Shown here: in pieces, positions 28,295 to 37,111 of the stretch
Layout: every line of letters begins with the position of its first letter
Numbering within the stretch: the stretch's first letter is position 1
Source of the DNA: Lachnospiraceae bacterium
GTDB taxonomy: Bacteria > Bacillota > Clostridia > Lachnospirales > Lachnospiraceae
Direction of reading: 5' to 3'
NCBI GenBank assembly: GCA_017436305.1
Contig: JAFSDJ010000080.1
Coordinates: 1 to 64,000 of the forward strand
DNA length: 64,000 bases
Position numbers and translations under genes: made by a program
Notes under the pieces: generated by a model
What the model saw: the letters and a program-made list of their open reading frames with translations, nothing else
Database searches by the model: none
Told to the model about the DNA's origin: nothing

Positions 28295-28806
28295 ATGAAA
28301 AAACACACACTAAAAAACAGTGCAAAGAAAACGCACAAAAAGAAAAGAGTGTCCTCTACAATCCGGAATTACAAGGACACTATCTTTCGGATGATATTTA
28401 AAAATAAAAGGGAATTATAATGTCTATTGATGAAGCGGTCAAAAAAGCGGTGGATGATTGTATCAAAGAAAACATCTTAAGGGATTTCTTACTGAAAAAC
28501 AAGGCGGAGATGATTCAGATGAGTATATTTGAGTATGATGAAGAAAAGCATAAAAAATTTTTAAGGCAGGAGGGCTTTGAGGATGGCCTGACCCAGGGCC
28601 TGGAACAGGGCCTGGCACAAGGTCAGGAATTAAATTTAATTTCCCTGATTTGCAAAAAACTCAAAAAAGATAAAAGCATAGAACAGATTGCGGAGGAACT
28701 GGAAGAAGAAATCTCAGTCATAGAGCCAATCTGCAAAGTTGCTTCTGATTTCGCTCCGGAGTATGATGTGCATGAGATATATCAGGCGTTGCAGATGCGT
28801 AGATAA
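28295..28806 (+). pseudogene. Internally deleted Rpn/PD-(D/E)XK nuclease-type gene
   Basis: An AGGAGG site precedes ATG at 28295. The first 41 codons end in NYKDTIFRMIFKNKREL, the N-terminal signature of Rpn-like recombination-promoting nucleases (often called PD-(D/E)XK transposases). They stop at TAA 28418-28420, overlapping by one base an ATG (28420) that opens a 128-codon frame. That frame is the usual C-terminal part of the same family: SIDEAVKKAVDDCIKENIL, KNKAEMIQMSIFEYDEEKH, the GLxQG repeats and a helical tail. About 150-200 central residues, including the nuclease core, are missing and the frame is shifted. The downstream half could still be translated by coupling. Confidence 0.75.
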
Positions 28807-28860
28807 TAACCTTGATCGTTTCCAAAATTATTATTACCGCCCTCTTTTCTTGTAAACTAA

Positions 28861-28904
28861 TATAGCCACCATATCAGACTAACCTGCCTGATAGGGTGGC
28901 TATA
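28861..28904. terminator. Terminator-like hairpin
   Basis: TATAGCCACC-A-TATCAG pairs with CTGATA-G-GGTGGCTATA around a short loop, with AT-rich flanks on both sides. It lies between the broken Rpn-type gene and the convergent vWA gene and can serve both directions. Confidence 0.75.
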
Positions 28905-29009
28905 ATTATTTAATTTTAATCTTTACCTTTGCCTTCTCTTTCCTCCCCTCCACTCTATCCGGCTACATTTACTTAAATCTCCCCGGGAGGCCCACCCTGG
29001 GCCTACACT

Positions 29010-30794
29010 CTACCTGAAACCTCCAATCATCTTTACCAGATAATAAAATTCCATCTTGTACTCATCATCTAAATCCAGTTCAGACAGACCGTCCAGCACA
29101 TCCTCCAAGTTGCTGTCTCCCACATACTTACTATCCTTCAGTATCATGCCAAACTGGGCAACTCTTGCTGCAAATTGGAAATCCTCAGAAGGTTTGCTGG
29201 TGTAGCTGTCTCCTTCTACCGGATATTCGCTTTCTTTACTCTTTGTTCCATCGGGCTCTTTATAGCGGATTTTAACAGTACAATAATCCCCATCCTTTTT
29301 ACCACCGGAAGAATTATTCTTTGTTACATAGCCATCCTGATATTTAAGCTTAATAGAATCATCGCCACCATCCTCCAATACAGAAGTTGGAATAATCTCA
29401 TAAAGAGCAATTACACTGTGACCTGCGCCAATTTCTCCTGCGTCCTTGGTATCATCTGCAAAGTCAAAATCATCCATAACTCTGTTTTCATATCCAATCA
29501 GGCGGTAACTTTCTACTACTTCCGGATTGAACTCCACCTGGAATTTCACATCTTTTGCTACGGTCATTAAAGTAGCTCCCATTTCTTTTACAAGTACTTT
29601 TTTTGCTTCTCTGTTTGAATCAATGTAGCTGTAATTGCCATTTCCCTTATCTGCTAAAACTTCCATCTTGTTATCTTTTAAATTGCCGGTTCCAAAGCCA
29701 AGTACGGATAAAAAGACTCCGCTTTCCTTCTTTTCTGTAATTAATGCTTCTAACTCTTCTTCACTGGAAGGTCCCACATTCAAATCCCCATCAGTAGCTA
29801 AAATAACCCTGTTGTTTCCTCCCTTGATAAAGTTAGCCTCTGCTAACTCGTAAGCAGTCTGGATTCCATCGCCGCCATTGGTTGCTCCCCCGGCGTAAAG
29901 TTCATTAATCGCACTTAAAATTTCCTCTGTGTCACTTCCCTTTGCCCCTTCAAGCACCACCTGAACATCTGATGCATAGGTCACAATAGACACTCTGTCC
30001 TTACTTGTTAAATTATCTGTAAGCATGGAAAATGCTTTCTGCAAAAGAGGAAGCTTATCTTCATCACTCATGGATCCTGATACATCTAATAAAAATACTA
30101 AATTAGAAGCCGGTGCTTTAGAGAAATCAATATCCTTTGTACTGATACCTACCATCAAAAGCTCTGCTTCATCATTCCATGGACACTGGCTGACTTCTGT
30201 GGTAACTGCAAATGGTGTGTTTCCTTTTGGTTTCTTTAAATCATATGTAAAGTAATTTAGCATTTCTTCAATTCTTACTGCATCTGACGGAATGTCTTCT
30301 ACGTCATATCCACTTTCAATCATTCTTCTTATGTTCGTATAAGAAGCAGTATCCACATCTGCTGAAAAAGTAGACAATGGGGTTTCCTTTACTGCATAAA
30401 ATGGATTTTCTGACACCTCACTATATTCCTCATTATTAGAAGGCGCCAACTCGTCGTCATAACGCGGAACGTAGGCCTCCGACTTTGCTTCACTGCTATT
30501 ATAAGCCTGGTCTGTTGCTGCTGTCCCATCCGCAGCTTCTGTATAACCATCGCCCACCATATCCATGGCACTGCTTTCTTCTTCCATAGCCTCTTCTGTT
30601 ACCCAGTCAGAACCATCATTGGTTTCCTCTGTTTCCACATCTTCTGTGTATTGTATCTTTCCTTCTGTAGTATCTTCTGCAGTTTCTTCTGTAATCTTTT
30701 TCGTATCAGAATCATCGTTCTGACGTCCACAACCTGTTACCATAGATGCGCAAATGGCCACCGTTAATAAAATGCTCACTATTTTCTTTCTCAT
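29010..30794 (-). CDS. YfbK-like von Willebrand factor A lipoprotein
   Basis: A 594-residue lipoprotein (signal peptide, MVTGC with C22) with an acidic, Thr/Ser/Glu-rich linker to about residue 110, a YfbK N-terminal block (ENPFYAVKETPLSTFSADVD, TASYTNIRRMI) and a vWA domain whose metal-ion-dependent adhesion site DVSGS is intact. The C-terminal part (DKGNGNYSYIDSNREAKKVL onward) matches the DUF3520 region of YfbK proteins. It would sit on the outer face of the membrane and bind a protein partner through the metal site. It lies about 200 nt downstream of an ECF sigma/anti-sigma pair on the same strand and may belong to that regulon. Confidence 0.88.
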   Translation of the reverse strand: MRKKIVSILLTVAICASMVTGCGRQNDDSDTKKITEETAEDTTEGKIQYTEDVETEETNDGSDWVTEEAMEEESSAMDMVGDGYTEAADGTAATDQAYNSSEAKSEAYVPRYDDELAPSNNEEYSEVSENPFYAVKETPLSTFSADVDTASYTNIRRMIESGYDVEDIPSDAVRIEEMLNYFTYDLKKPKGNTPFAVTTEVSQCPWNDEAELLMVGISTKDIDFSKAPASNLVFLLDVSGSMSDEDKLPLLQKAFSMLTDNLTSKDRVSIVTYASDVQVVLEGAKGSDTEEILSAINELYAGGATNGGDGIQTAYELAEANFIKGGNNRVILATDGDLNVGPSSEEELEALITEKKESGVFLSVLGFGTGNLKDNKMEVLADKGNGNYSYIDSNREAKKVLVKEMGATLMTVAKDVKFQVEFNPEVVESYRLIGYENRVMDDFDFADDTKDAGEIGAGHSVIALYEIIPTSVLEDGGDDSIKLKYQDGYVTKNNSSGGKKDGDYCTVKIRYKEPDGTKSKESEYPVEGDSYTSKPSEDFQFAARVAQFGMILKDSKYVGDSNLEDVLDGLSELDLDDEYKMEFYYLVKMIGGFR

Positions 30795-30923
30795 AATAAA
30801 AATCCTCCCAACCTTATATAAATTGCTGTTTTTTCACCGCTTAATTTATATACGTTGGAAGGATTTTCTTTTTATGGTAAATTTTTAAATTTTTTTATTT
30901 TTTTGTTTTCAATGATTAGATGG

Positions 30924-30996
30924 GGAAGCCCTTTCACAGCTTGTTACATAGCCAAATTGTACAATTTGACAATTCATAATATTGAATAGGGCTTCC
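30924..30996 (-). terminator. Long hairpin between anti-sigma and vWA genes
   Basis: GGAAGCCCT (30924-30932) pairs with AGGGCTTCC (30988-30996) around a 55-nt loop that itself contains the palindrome AAATTGTACAATTT. On the minus strand it begins just after the anti-sigma stop, and an A/T-rich run follows about 12-15 nt after the stem. It may terminate the sigma/anti-sigma transcript or regulate read-through into the vWA gene. Confidence 0.45.
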
Positions 30997-31002
30997 GACA
31001 CC

Positions 31003-31860
31003 CTAATATTTTAATAAAAAATATTCATGATTTGAGCTGTCATAAGGAGGCTTATTATCATAAAAAGTAATCTGATAGATTTCCCCTTCTTTTAAGGAGT
31101 CTTCGAATAATGGGTCTGTTTTTAACTGAATAGTTGTACCTTCTTCTATAAATTCTGTTCCTTTTAAAAGAGTTACCTCATAAATAATAATAAGTTCTCC
31201 CTCTACTGCTTCTTCAAACCTGCAATCTACTTTCACAGACACATTCTCATGGATAGTTAGCCCCTGCTTACTAAGCTCCTCTATTTTACTTTGAACTGCT
31301 TTTTCTTTTTCACTTTCCATTTCCCCGGTGGCCTCTGACGCGCTTTCCTCTGCCATGACGTTGTCTGAGAAATCACTGGCAGTAAATTCCTCCTCCGCCA
31401 ACTCTTCAGACATATTATTTGTTACTCCTGCACAATCACTTTCTTCATACTCTGCTTCTTCATAATTTGTTTCCCCATATCCCTCTGCACTTTCGTATGT
31501 GATTTCTGCACTGTCAGATTCCTCTGCGGTTTTACTTTCTAAATAATCTGCCGTATATTCTGCTGTTTCCGTCATATTTGTCCCCAGTAAAAGATTATTT
31601 TTAGAGAGGGCAAATATCACAACGCATAAACAGGCGGCTGCCCCTACAGTACCATAGACCGGATACCACTTTTTATTTTTGTTTTTCTTTGATAAATGAT
31701 TCTGTTTGTTGTTTCCATATCCTTCTGCCTGTGCCATCCGTTCTGTACCCACAAATGCTACTCCGCTTTTCTCCGGTAAGGATGCTTCAATTCTATCCCA
31801 CAAATCAGGAGTCTGGCTATTTATTAAGTTGTCTAATTCAGTTTTTATGCTTTTATTCAT
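31003..31860 (-). CDS. Putative anti-sigma factor, single-pass membrane protein
   Basis: This 285-residue protein has a cytoplasmic N-terminus of about 75 residues that could bind the sigma factor, one membrane helix (about 77-95, YGTVGAAACLCVVIFAL) and an extracytoplasmic part rich in Glu, Ser and Ala, ending in a small folded domain (KVDCRFEEAVEGELIIIYEV). The role is inferred from position: it overlaps the end of an ECF sigma gene by eight bases. The ATG at 31860 is preceded by AGGAGG at 10 nt; a GTG three codons upstream is too close to that site. I do not recognise a named anti-sigma family. Confidence 0.65.
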   Translation of the reverse strand: MNKSIKTELDNLINSQTPDLWDRIEASLPEKSGVAFVGTERMAQAEGYGNNKQNHLSKKNKNKKWYPVYGTVGAAACLCVVIFALSKNNLLLGTNMTETAEYTADYLESKTAEESDSAEITYESAEGYGETNYEEAEYEESDCAGVTNNMSEELAEEEFTASDFSDNVMAEESASEATGEMESEKEKAVQSKIEELSKQGLTIHENVSVKVDCRFEEAVEGELIIIYEVTLLKGTEFIEEGTTIQLKTDPLFEDSLKEGEIYQITFYDNKPPYDSSNHEYFLLKY

Positions 31861-32431
31861 AATAACCACACCTCCTTAATTTTTTAATGGCACTTTGATA
31901 CTTCCATGTTACTGTTCCAATAGGCATCTCTAAAATTTTACTGATCTCTTTAAATGTAAGTTCTCCGGCAACTTTCATATGAATAATCTGCTGTTCTGTC
32001 TCCTTTAAGGTAGAAAGAGCTTCTTTAAAGGATAACCGGGAAACAACTTGTTCCTCTGCCGTATGTTGCCCTTTTTCCCTGGAAAGAGCCTGTGACGCTT
32101 TTCCGTAGCCTCTTTCTTCTTCATAGGAATCTTCCGTGGCAAAATCCGTTAAATCCTCTCTTTTATGTTTTCTTATAAAATCTATAGTCATATTTCTTAC
32201 AATCTGAATAAGCCATGCTTTATGACCTTTCCCAGGTTCGTAAGCATCGGCTAACCCCCACAGCTTCAAAAAGAAATCACTGACAATATCCTCAGCATTT
32301 TCCTTATTTTTTATCATTTGAAACACATAGGAATATAAATATGGCATATATGCCTCGTACACGTCCTTCAAAGCATTTTTATCCCCTTGCTTCATCAGAC
32401 TCATACATTCCCAAAACTGTCTATCCGTCAC
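31853..32431 (-). CDS. ECF (sigma-70 family) RNA polymerase sigma factor
   Basis: A 192-residue extracytoplasmic-function sigma factor. Region 2 is at about residues 20-90 (AYMPYLYSYVFQMIKNKENA, then DIVSDFFLKLW) and region 4 at about 130-185 (LKETEQQIIHMKVAGELTFK, EISKILEMPIGTVTWKY). The start is GTG at 32429-32431 with GGAG five bases upstream. It would direct transcription of its own operon and surface or stress genes, held inactive by the membrane protein that overlaps it. The 32432-32735 stretch upstream should hold its promoter, which is not obvious. Confidence 0.92.
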   Translation of the reverse strand: MTDRQFWECMSLMKQGDKNALKDVYEAYMPYLYSYVFQMIKNKENAEDIVSDFFLKLWGLADAYEPGKGHKAWLIQIVRNMTIDFIRKHKREDLTDFATEDSYEEERGYGKASQALSREKGQHTAEEQVVSRLSFKEALSTLKETEQQIIHMKVAGELTFKEISKILEMPIGTVTWKYQSAIKKLRRCGYYE

Positions 32432-32735
32432 AAAATCTCCTTCCCGACAATCCCCTTTTCACTTTTGTATCTCTCTAAACCTCTTCTGCAATGGCCACAC
32501 TCATGGGCTTCTCTTTCCACAACTCCCTTAGTATTCCATGTACCAACCCTTACAGCTTATATAAAATACGGATCATCTCATTCATTTTTATGGTACTTTT
32601 ACAAGTTTCTTCCTCATTTTACTACAAAACCTTAATTTATGAAACTCCCAAACCCTTCTGGGAACATTTGCACTGTCCATACAAAAACAGCATCATGCCC
32701 TTTGGCACAATGCTGCTTTTATCAATCTTACTGTT
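32432..32735. other. Intergenic stretch upstream of the sigma gene
   Basis: About 300 bases between the ECF sigma gene and dapL, AT-rich and without a supported gene; short open frames here lack ribosome sites. It holds the dapL terminator (32684-32720) and presumably the sigma operon promoter. No conserved structure was recognised in 32440-32680. Confidence 0.5.
32684..32720 (-). terminator. dapL terminator
   Basis: AAAACAGCAT at 32684-32693 pairs with ATGCTGCTTTT at 32710-32720, with an inner GCC/GGC pair. Read on the minus strand, the stem is followed by TTTTTGT, just after dapL. Confidence 0.75.
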
Positions 32736-33950
32736 TTATAAACTTTTAATTCTGTCAATTGCCTCAACCGTATTCTCATAGGATCCAAATGCTGTCAATC
32801 TAAAATAAGTTTCCCCACTTGGACCAAATCCTGAACCCGGAGTTCCTACCACATTTGCATTTTCTAAAAGATAATCAAAGAACTCCCAGCTTGTCATATT
32901 ATTTGGGGCCTTTAACCAGATATATGGCGCATTGACACCACCGGAAACTGTATATCCGGCTCCCTTTAAGCCTTCGTAAATATATTTTGCATTGTTCATA
33001 TAATAAGCAACCTGCTCCTTTAACTGAGCCTGTCCTTCCGGTGAATAAACCGCTTCTCCGGCACGCTGGATAATATATGGAGCACCATTGTATTTTGTGC
33101 CGTGTCTTCTTGCCCAAAGTGAATGAAGTGAAATATCTCCTGCCTTTAAGTCCTTTGGAACAACCGTATAGCCTAAACGTACTCCGGTAAAGCCTGCATT
33201 TTTAGAAAAGGAATGAAGCTCTATTGCACAGGTTCTTGCACCCTCACATTCATAAATACTGTGTGGTACATCTTCTTCTGAAATATATGCTTCATAAGCC
33301 GCATCATAAATAATCACTGCACCATGCATGTTAGCATAGTCTACCCATTCCTGAAGCTGAGCTTTGGTAATAGTAGAACCGGTAGGGTTATTAGGAAAGC
33401 ATAGATAAATAATGTCCGGCACTTCCTTTGGAAGCTCAGGCGCAAAATTGTTTTCTGCAGTACAAGGCATATAAATTACATCACTCCAGGTCTCCGTCTG
33501 GGAATTATAAGTACCGGCTCTTCCTGCCATAACGTTAGTATCCACATAAACAGGATATACAGGGTCGCACACTGCAATTTTATTATCCACACTGAAAATT
33601 TCCTGAATATTACCGGAATCGCATTTTGCACCGTCTGATACAAAAATTTCATCCGGACTAATATGACAGCCACGTTTTTTATAATCATGTTCTGCTATGG
33701 CATTTCTTAAAAACTCATACCCTAAATCCGGTGCATAGCCACGGAAAGTTTCTGCTTTTCCCATTTCATCCACTGCACCGTGTAATGTATCAATAATCTT
33801 TGGTGCCAAAGGTTTCGTTACATCCCCAATACCAAGACGTATAATTTTTTTATCCGGATTAGCAGCCGCATAGGCATTTACTTTTTTTCCAATAGTAGAA
33901 AACAAATAACTTCCCGGTAATTTTAAATAGTTGTCATTAATTTTAAACAT
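32736..33950 (-). CDS. dapL: LL-diaminopimelate aminotransferase
   Basis: A 404-residue fold-type I PLP enzyme that makes LL-diaminopimelate directly from tetrahydrodipicolinate and glutamate, bypassing succinylated intermediates. The N-terminal [48 protein letters not shown] and [17 protein letters not shown] are characteristic of DapL, and the PLP lysine is in [16 protein letters not shown] precedes the ATG. It follows dapF by about 60 nt on the same strand. Product feeds lysine and, through DapF, peptidoglycan. Confidence 0.96.
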   Translation of the reverse strand: MFKINDNYLKLPGSYLFSTIGKKVNAYAAANPDKKIIRLGIGDVTKPLAPKIIDTLHGAVDEMGKAETFRGYAPDLGYEFLRNAIAEHDYKKRGCHISPDEIFVSDGAKCDSGNIQEIFSVDNKIAVCDPVYPVYVDTNVMAGRAGTYNSQTETWSDVIYMPCTAENNFAPELPKEVPDIIYLCFPNNPTGSTITKAQLQEWVDYANMHGAVIIYDAAYEAYISEEDVPHSIYECEGARTCAIELHSFSKNAGFTGVRLGYTVVPKDLKAGDISLHSLWARRHGTKYNGAPYIIQRAGEAVYSPEGQAQLKEQVAYYMNNAKYIYEGLKGAGYTVSGGVNAPYIWLKAPNNMTSWEFFDYLLENANVVGTPGSGFGPSGETYFRLTAFGSYENTVEAIDRIKSL

Positions 33951-34009
33951 GAGGTTTCTCCTTCCGTCTTTTTCGTATTATTTGTTGTCTCTCCCCTTAT
34001 CCACAACCT

Positions 34010-34843
34010 TTATTCTTCAATTTCACCTTCAAAAACTATAGCTGCTGGTCCTGTCATGAATATCACATTTTTTTCTCTGTCCCATTCAATCAACAATTCA
34101 CCGCCAAGTACCTTTACGGTTACTTTATTTTCTGTCAGTCCGTTTAAAACACAGGCAACTACGGTAGCACAGCATCCTGTTCCACAAGCTAAGGTTTCTC
34201 CTGTTCCTCTTTCCCATACACGCATCTGTACTGTATTTTTGTCTAGTACTTTTACAAATTCTGTATTAGTGCGGTTTGGAAAGCAGGTATGATTTTCAAA
34301 ATAAGGACCGATTTCCTCAATTTTTAAATTTTCCACATCATCCATAAAAACTACCGCATGAGGGTTTCCCATAGACACGCAGGTCATATGGTACTCTTTC
34401 CCACAAACGTTAATTGGTTCATCTACTACCTTATCTTTATCCGATAAAACCGGAATCTTTTCCGGTATAAGCTCCGGACTTCCCATATTAACCTTAACAC
34501 TTTTTGCCTTTCCATCCTCCACAAAAAGTTCGATGTACTTAACAGCTCCGGCACTTACAATGGAAATAGAAGTTTTATCCGTAAGTCCCTTGTCATACAC
34601 AAACTTTGCCACACATCGGATACCATTTCCGCACATTTCTGCTCTGGTACCGTCTGCATTATACATTTCCATTTCAAAGTCAGCCACGTCAGAAGGATTA
34701 ATAAAAATAACCCCATCTCCGCCTACACCAAAATGACGGTCACTGGCCTTTCTTACAAAAGTCGGTTTATCCTTTACCTGCTCGGTAAAACCATTCACAT
34801 ATAAATAATCATTTCCACACCCATGCATTTTTGTAAATTTCAT
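34010..34843 (-). CDS. dapF: Diaminopimelate epimerase
   Basis: DapF (277 residues) converts LL- to meso-diaminopimelate for lysine and cell wall. The catalytic cysteine pair is visible: MCGNGIRC in the N-terminal half and LACGTGCCA in the C-terminal half, with the opening KFTKMHGCGNDYLYV. An in-frame start five codons upstream exists, but GGAGG lies eight bases before the ATG at 34843. It sits between the ANTAR regulator (22 nt upstream) and dapL, so nitrogen and lysine genes may share transcripts. Confidence 0.96.
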   Translation of the reverse strand: MKFTKMHGCGNDYLYVNGFTEQVKDKPTFVRKASDRHFGVGGDGVIFINPSDVADFEMEMYNADGTRAEMCGNGIRCVAKFVYDKGLTDKTSISIVSAGAVKYIELFVEDGKAKSVKVNMGSPELIPEKIPVLSDKDKVVDEPINVCGKEYHMTCVSMGNPHAVVFMDDVENLKIEEIGPYFENHTCFPNRTNTEFVKVLDKNTVQMRVWERGTGETLACGTGCCATVVACVLNGLTENKVTVKVLGGELLIEWDREKNVIFMTGPAAIVFEGEIEE

Positions 34844-34864
34844 AAAAACATCCTCCATTTTGTA

Positions 34865-35413
34865 TTAACTTTTCATAACTGCCAGTATCATCTGGGCAGT
34901 CTCTACCATATTCCTACTGCTATCCATGCTACACTTTTGAATATACCGGTGGGCTTCTTCTTCTGTCATATTGTTACGGCTCATAAGCAAACATTTTGCC
35001 TCGTTAATCAGGGCAACTTCCTCAGGTTTTCTTTCCTTTGGCTTTGCTTTGCTTTTCTTTCGCTTATAAGCAATGGAATTAGTCATCATCTCAATGGTAT
35101 TCAACAAATCATGTACCTTTAAGGGCATACCTAAACACATAATATTGCTGCCTGTACATTCCATAAGTAACGGTTTGGACGCCAGAAGAAGCATTTCAAA
35201 GCCCCCAGGAAGATAATCCCTTAGCTCTGCATAAAGCATATCCGGCAAGCGATAGCCGCTTATTACAATTCCATCGTTTAAATTATCAATCTGACTTAAA
35301 ACCTGTGCGCCCGAAGAACACACAGTAGCCACATCAAAACCATTTCGCACCAGCAAATTTTTAATACTCTTTGCATCTTCAATTTTGGGAAGGGCTACTA
35401 TAATTCTGGTCAC
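34865..35413 (-). CDS. ANTAR-domain response-regulator-like antiterminator
   Basis: A 182-residue cytoplasmic protein with a receiver-like N-terminal domain (RIIVALPKIEDAKSIKNLL, GYRLPDMLYAEL) and a C-terminal ANTAR RNA-binding domain (about 125-180, EEVALINEAKCLLMSRNNMT, EEEAHRYIQKCSMDSSRNM). The receiver lacks a clear acidic pocket and phospho-Asp, so it may be a pseudo-receiver. A GTG at 35413 with AGGAGG seven bases upstream is the likely start rather than the TTG at 35431. ANTAR proteins bind paired hairpins in leaders and prevent termination. It follows glnA by 40 nt, like the NitR/glnA pairs of Clostridia, and a terminator-like hairpin lies in the glnA leader. Confidence 0.85.
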   Translation of the reverse strand: MTRIIVALPKIEDAKSIKNLLVRNGFDVATVCSSGAQVLSQIDNLNDGIVISGYRLPDMLYAELRDYLPGGFEMLLLASKPLLMECTGSNIMCLGMPLKVHDLLNTIEMMTNSIAYKRKKSKAKPKERKPEEVALINEAKCLLMSRNNMTEEEAHRYIQKCSMDSSRNMVETAQMILAVMKS

Positions 35414-35453
35414 AAATACACCTCCTGCCAATCACCCGTATGCCTATCCCCTT

Positions 35454-36785
35454 TTAGACTTTGTAAAGGTATTTTTCAACTTCCCAGTTTGTAATCTGGG
35501 TTTTGTATTCATCCCATTCTTTTTGTTTTGCTTCAATATATTTTTGTGAAACATAGCTTCCTAATACACCTTGAACGAAAGTATCCTTTTTTAATTCACT
35601 AACAGCTTCCTGTAAAGTACTTGGAAGCAGTTCAATAGAAAGTTTCTGCATTTCTTCTTTTGTTAATGCATTAATATTACAATCAATACATTCCGGTGGC
35701 ATAATTTTGTTTTTAATACCATCAAGTCCTGCTTTTAAGCATACTGCCAGTGCCAGATATGGATTAGCAGAAGAATCAGGGCTTCTAAGCTCAATTCTTG
35801 TTTCTTCTCCTCTTACAACAGGAATTCGAATCAACTGGCTTCTATTTGTATCGCTCCATGCAATGTAAACCGGTGCCTCATATCCCGGAACCAGACGCTT
35901 GTAAGAATTTACAAGTGGATTGGTAATGGCACTCATACCCTTCATATGTTTCATAAGTCCACCAATAAAATAATATGCTTCTTTGCTTAATCCAAATTTT
36001 CCATTTTCGTCTGCAAAAATATTTTTTCCATTTTTTGATAAAGACATATTAATATGCATACCGGAACCATTCTGCCCGTATTTTGGTTTTGGCATAAAAG
36101 TTGCATGAAGTCCGTGTCTTCTTGCAATGGTTTTTACTGCCAGCTTAAAGGTCATAATATTATCTGCTGTAGCTAAAGCTTCATCATGCTTAAAATCAAT
36201 TTCATGCTGAGCCGGTGCTGCTTCATGATGGGATGCTTCAATGACAAATCCCATCTGTTCTAATGTAAGAACCATATCTCTTCTTGCATTTTCTCCTAAA
36301 TCAATAGGACTTAAATCAAAATAGCCTGCTTTTTCATGTGTGAGTGTGGTAGGAAGTCCGTTTTCATCTGTATGAAACAGAAAAAATTCGCACTCCGGTT
36401 CCACATCAAATTTATAGCCTGACTCCTCTGCTTCCTGAATGGCTTTTTTCAAAATATATCTTGGATCCCCTTCAAAAGGCTTACCATCCGGTCGGTAAAT
36501 ATCACAAATCAGACGGGCAACCTTCCCCTGCTGTGGTCTCCATGGAAATATCTCTAATGTATTAAAATCCGGATATAAATACATATCAGATTCTTCAATT
36601 CCTACAAATCCTTCAATGGCAGAAGCATCAAACATGCATTTATTATCCAATGCCTTTTCTAACTGGCTGGAGGTAACTGCCACATTTTTCAAGTTTCCAA
36701 AAATATCCGTAAACTGTAGACGAATAAATTCTACATCCTGCTCCTCTACTAATTTTAAAATATCCTCTTTGCTATAGTTTTTCAT
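35454..36785 (-). CDS. glnA: Glutamine synthetase, type I
   Basis: A 443-residue glutamine synthetase (GSI-alpha type by length), forming dodecamers that make glutamine from glutamate, ammonia and ATP. Visible signatures: [22 protein letters not shown], the metal-site EPECEFFLF, and the ATP loop with [14 protein letters not shown]; the adenylylation tyrosine region of the beta type is absent. GGAAG precedes the ATG. It heads glnA-ANTAR-dapF-dapL. Its upstream leader carries a hairpin attenuator candidate and one interspersed repeat copy. Confidence 0.96.
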   Translation of the reverse strand: MKNYSKEDILKLVEEQDVEFIRLQFTDIFGNLKNVAVTSSQLEKALDNKCMFDASAIEGFVGIEESDMYLYPDFNTLEIFPWRPQQGKVARLICDIYRPDGKPFEGDPRYILKKAIQEAEESGYKFDVEPECEFFLFHTDENGLPTTLTHEKAGYFDLSPIDLGENARRDMVLTLEQMGFVIEASHHEAAPAQHEIDFKHDEALATADNIMTFKLAVKTIARRHGLHATFMPKPKYGQNGSGMHINMSLSKNGKNIFADENGKFGLSKEAYYFIGGLMKHMKGMSAITNPLVNSYKRLVPGYEAPVYIAWSDTNRSQLIRIPVVRGEETRIELRSPDSSANPYLALAVCLKAGLDGIKNKIMPPECIDCNINALTKEEMQKLSIELLPSTLQEAVSELKKDTFVQGVLGSYVSQKYIEAKQKEWDEYKTQITNWEVEKYLYKV

Positions 36786-36831
36786 CCGTTTCTTCCTTTC
36801 TGTCCGGCTATTCTTCCTTTTTTATATCCTT

Positions 36832-36897
36832 ATGGTTATTGGTTGCGCCCTTTACAGTAACAATTGGTTTCAGCCTGCTCATTCGCCATGCGAATAG
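36832..36897. repeat. Interspersed palindromic repeat, copy 2
   Basis: GGTTATTGGTTGCGCCCTTT, then ACAGTAACAATTGGTTTCAG and CCTGCTCATTCGCCATGCGAATAG. It aligns with the copy at 25233-25286 and adds a second small hairpin (ATTCGC/GCGAAT). It lies in the glnA upstream leader. Confidence 0.55.
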
Positions 36898-36948
36898 TAT
36901 CTCTCTATCTTACTATTGTGTAAGACTAAAAAAGATTCCGAATAAAAA

Positions 36949-36978
36949 TGGGCACTCCTCCCCTAAAGAAGAACGCCC
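36949..36978 (-). terminator. Candidate attenuator hairpin in the glnA leader
   Basis: On the minus strand GGGCGTTCTTC (36978-36968) pairs along all 11 positions, counting G-U pairs, with GAGGAGTGCCC (36959-36949) around a seven-base loop, and ATTTTTATT follows. A terminator about 160 nt upstream of the glnA start, next to a gene for an ANTAR antiterminator, is the expected target arrangement. A partner hairpin upstream of it was not clearly identified. Confidence 0.55.
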
Positions 36979-37056
36979 TTGTTCTTTGTACATCATATCA
37001 GCTAAATAGCTTTGTTGTCAATAAAAGCAAAAAATTATTTTAGAAAAGACAGTAAG

Positions 37057-37087
37057 AAAAACACCGTGCCATGGGCACGGTGTTTTT
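37057..37087. terminator. Strong terminator of the Big_2 surface protein gene
   Basis: A perfect palindrome: AAAAACACCGTGCC, loop ATGG-centred, GGCACGGTGTTTTT, with A/T runs at both ends. It lies 25 nt after the stop at 37112 on the minus strand and works in either direction. Confidence 0.9.
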
Positions 37088-37111
37088 GCTGGAAGAAGCA
37101 GAAGGAACTTC

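Noticed and set aside
32387..32781. Plus-strand frames of 82 and 96 codons opposite the sigma-dapL gap
   Set aside because: No ribosome sites, they cross a terminator, and the composition is low-complexity hydrophobic.
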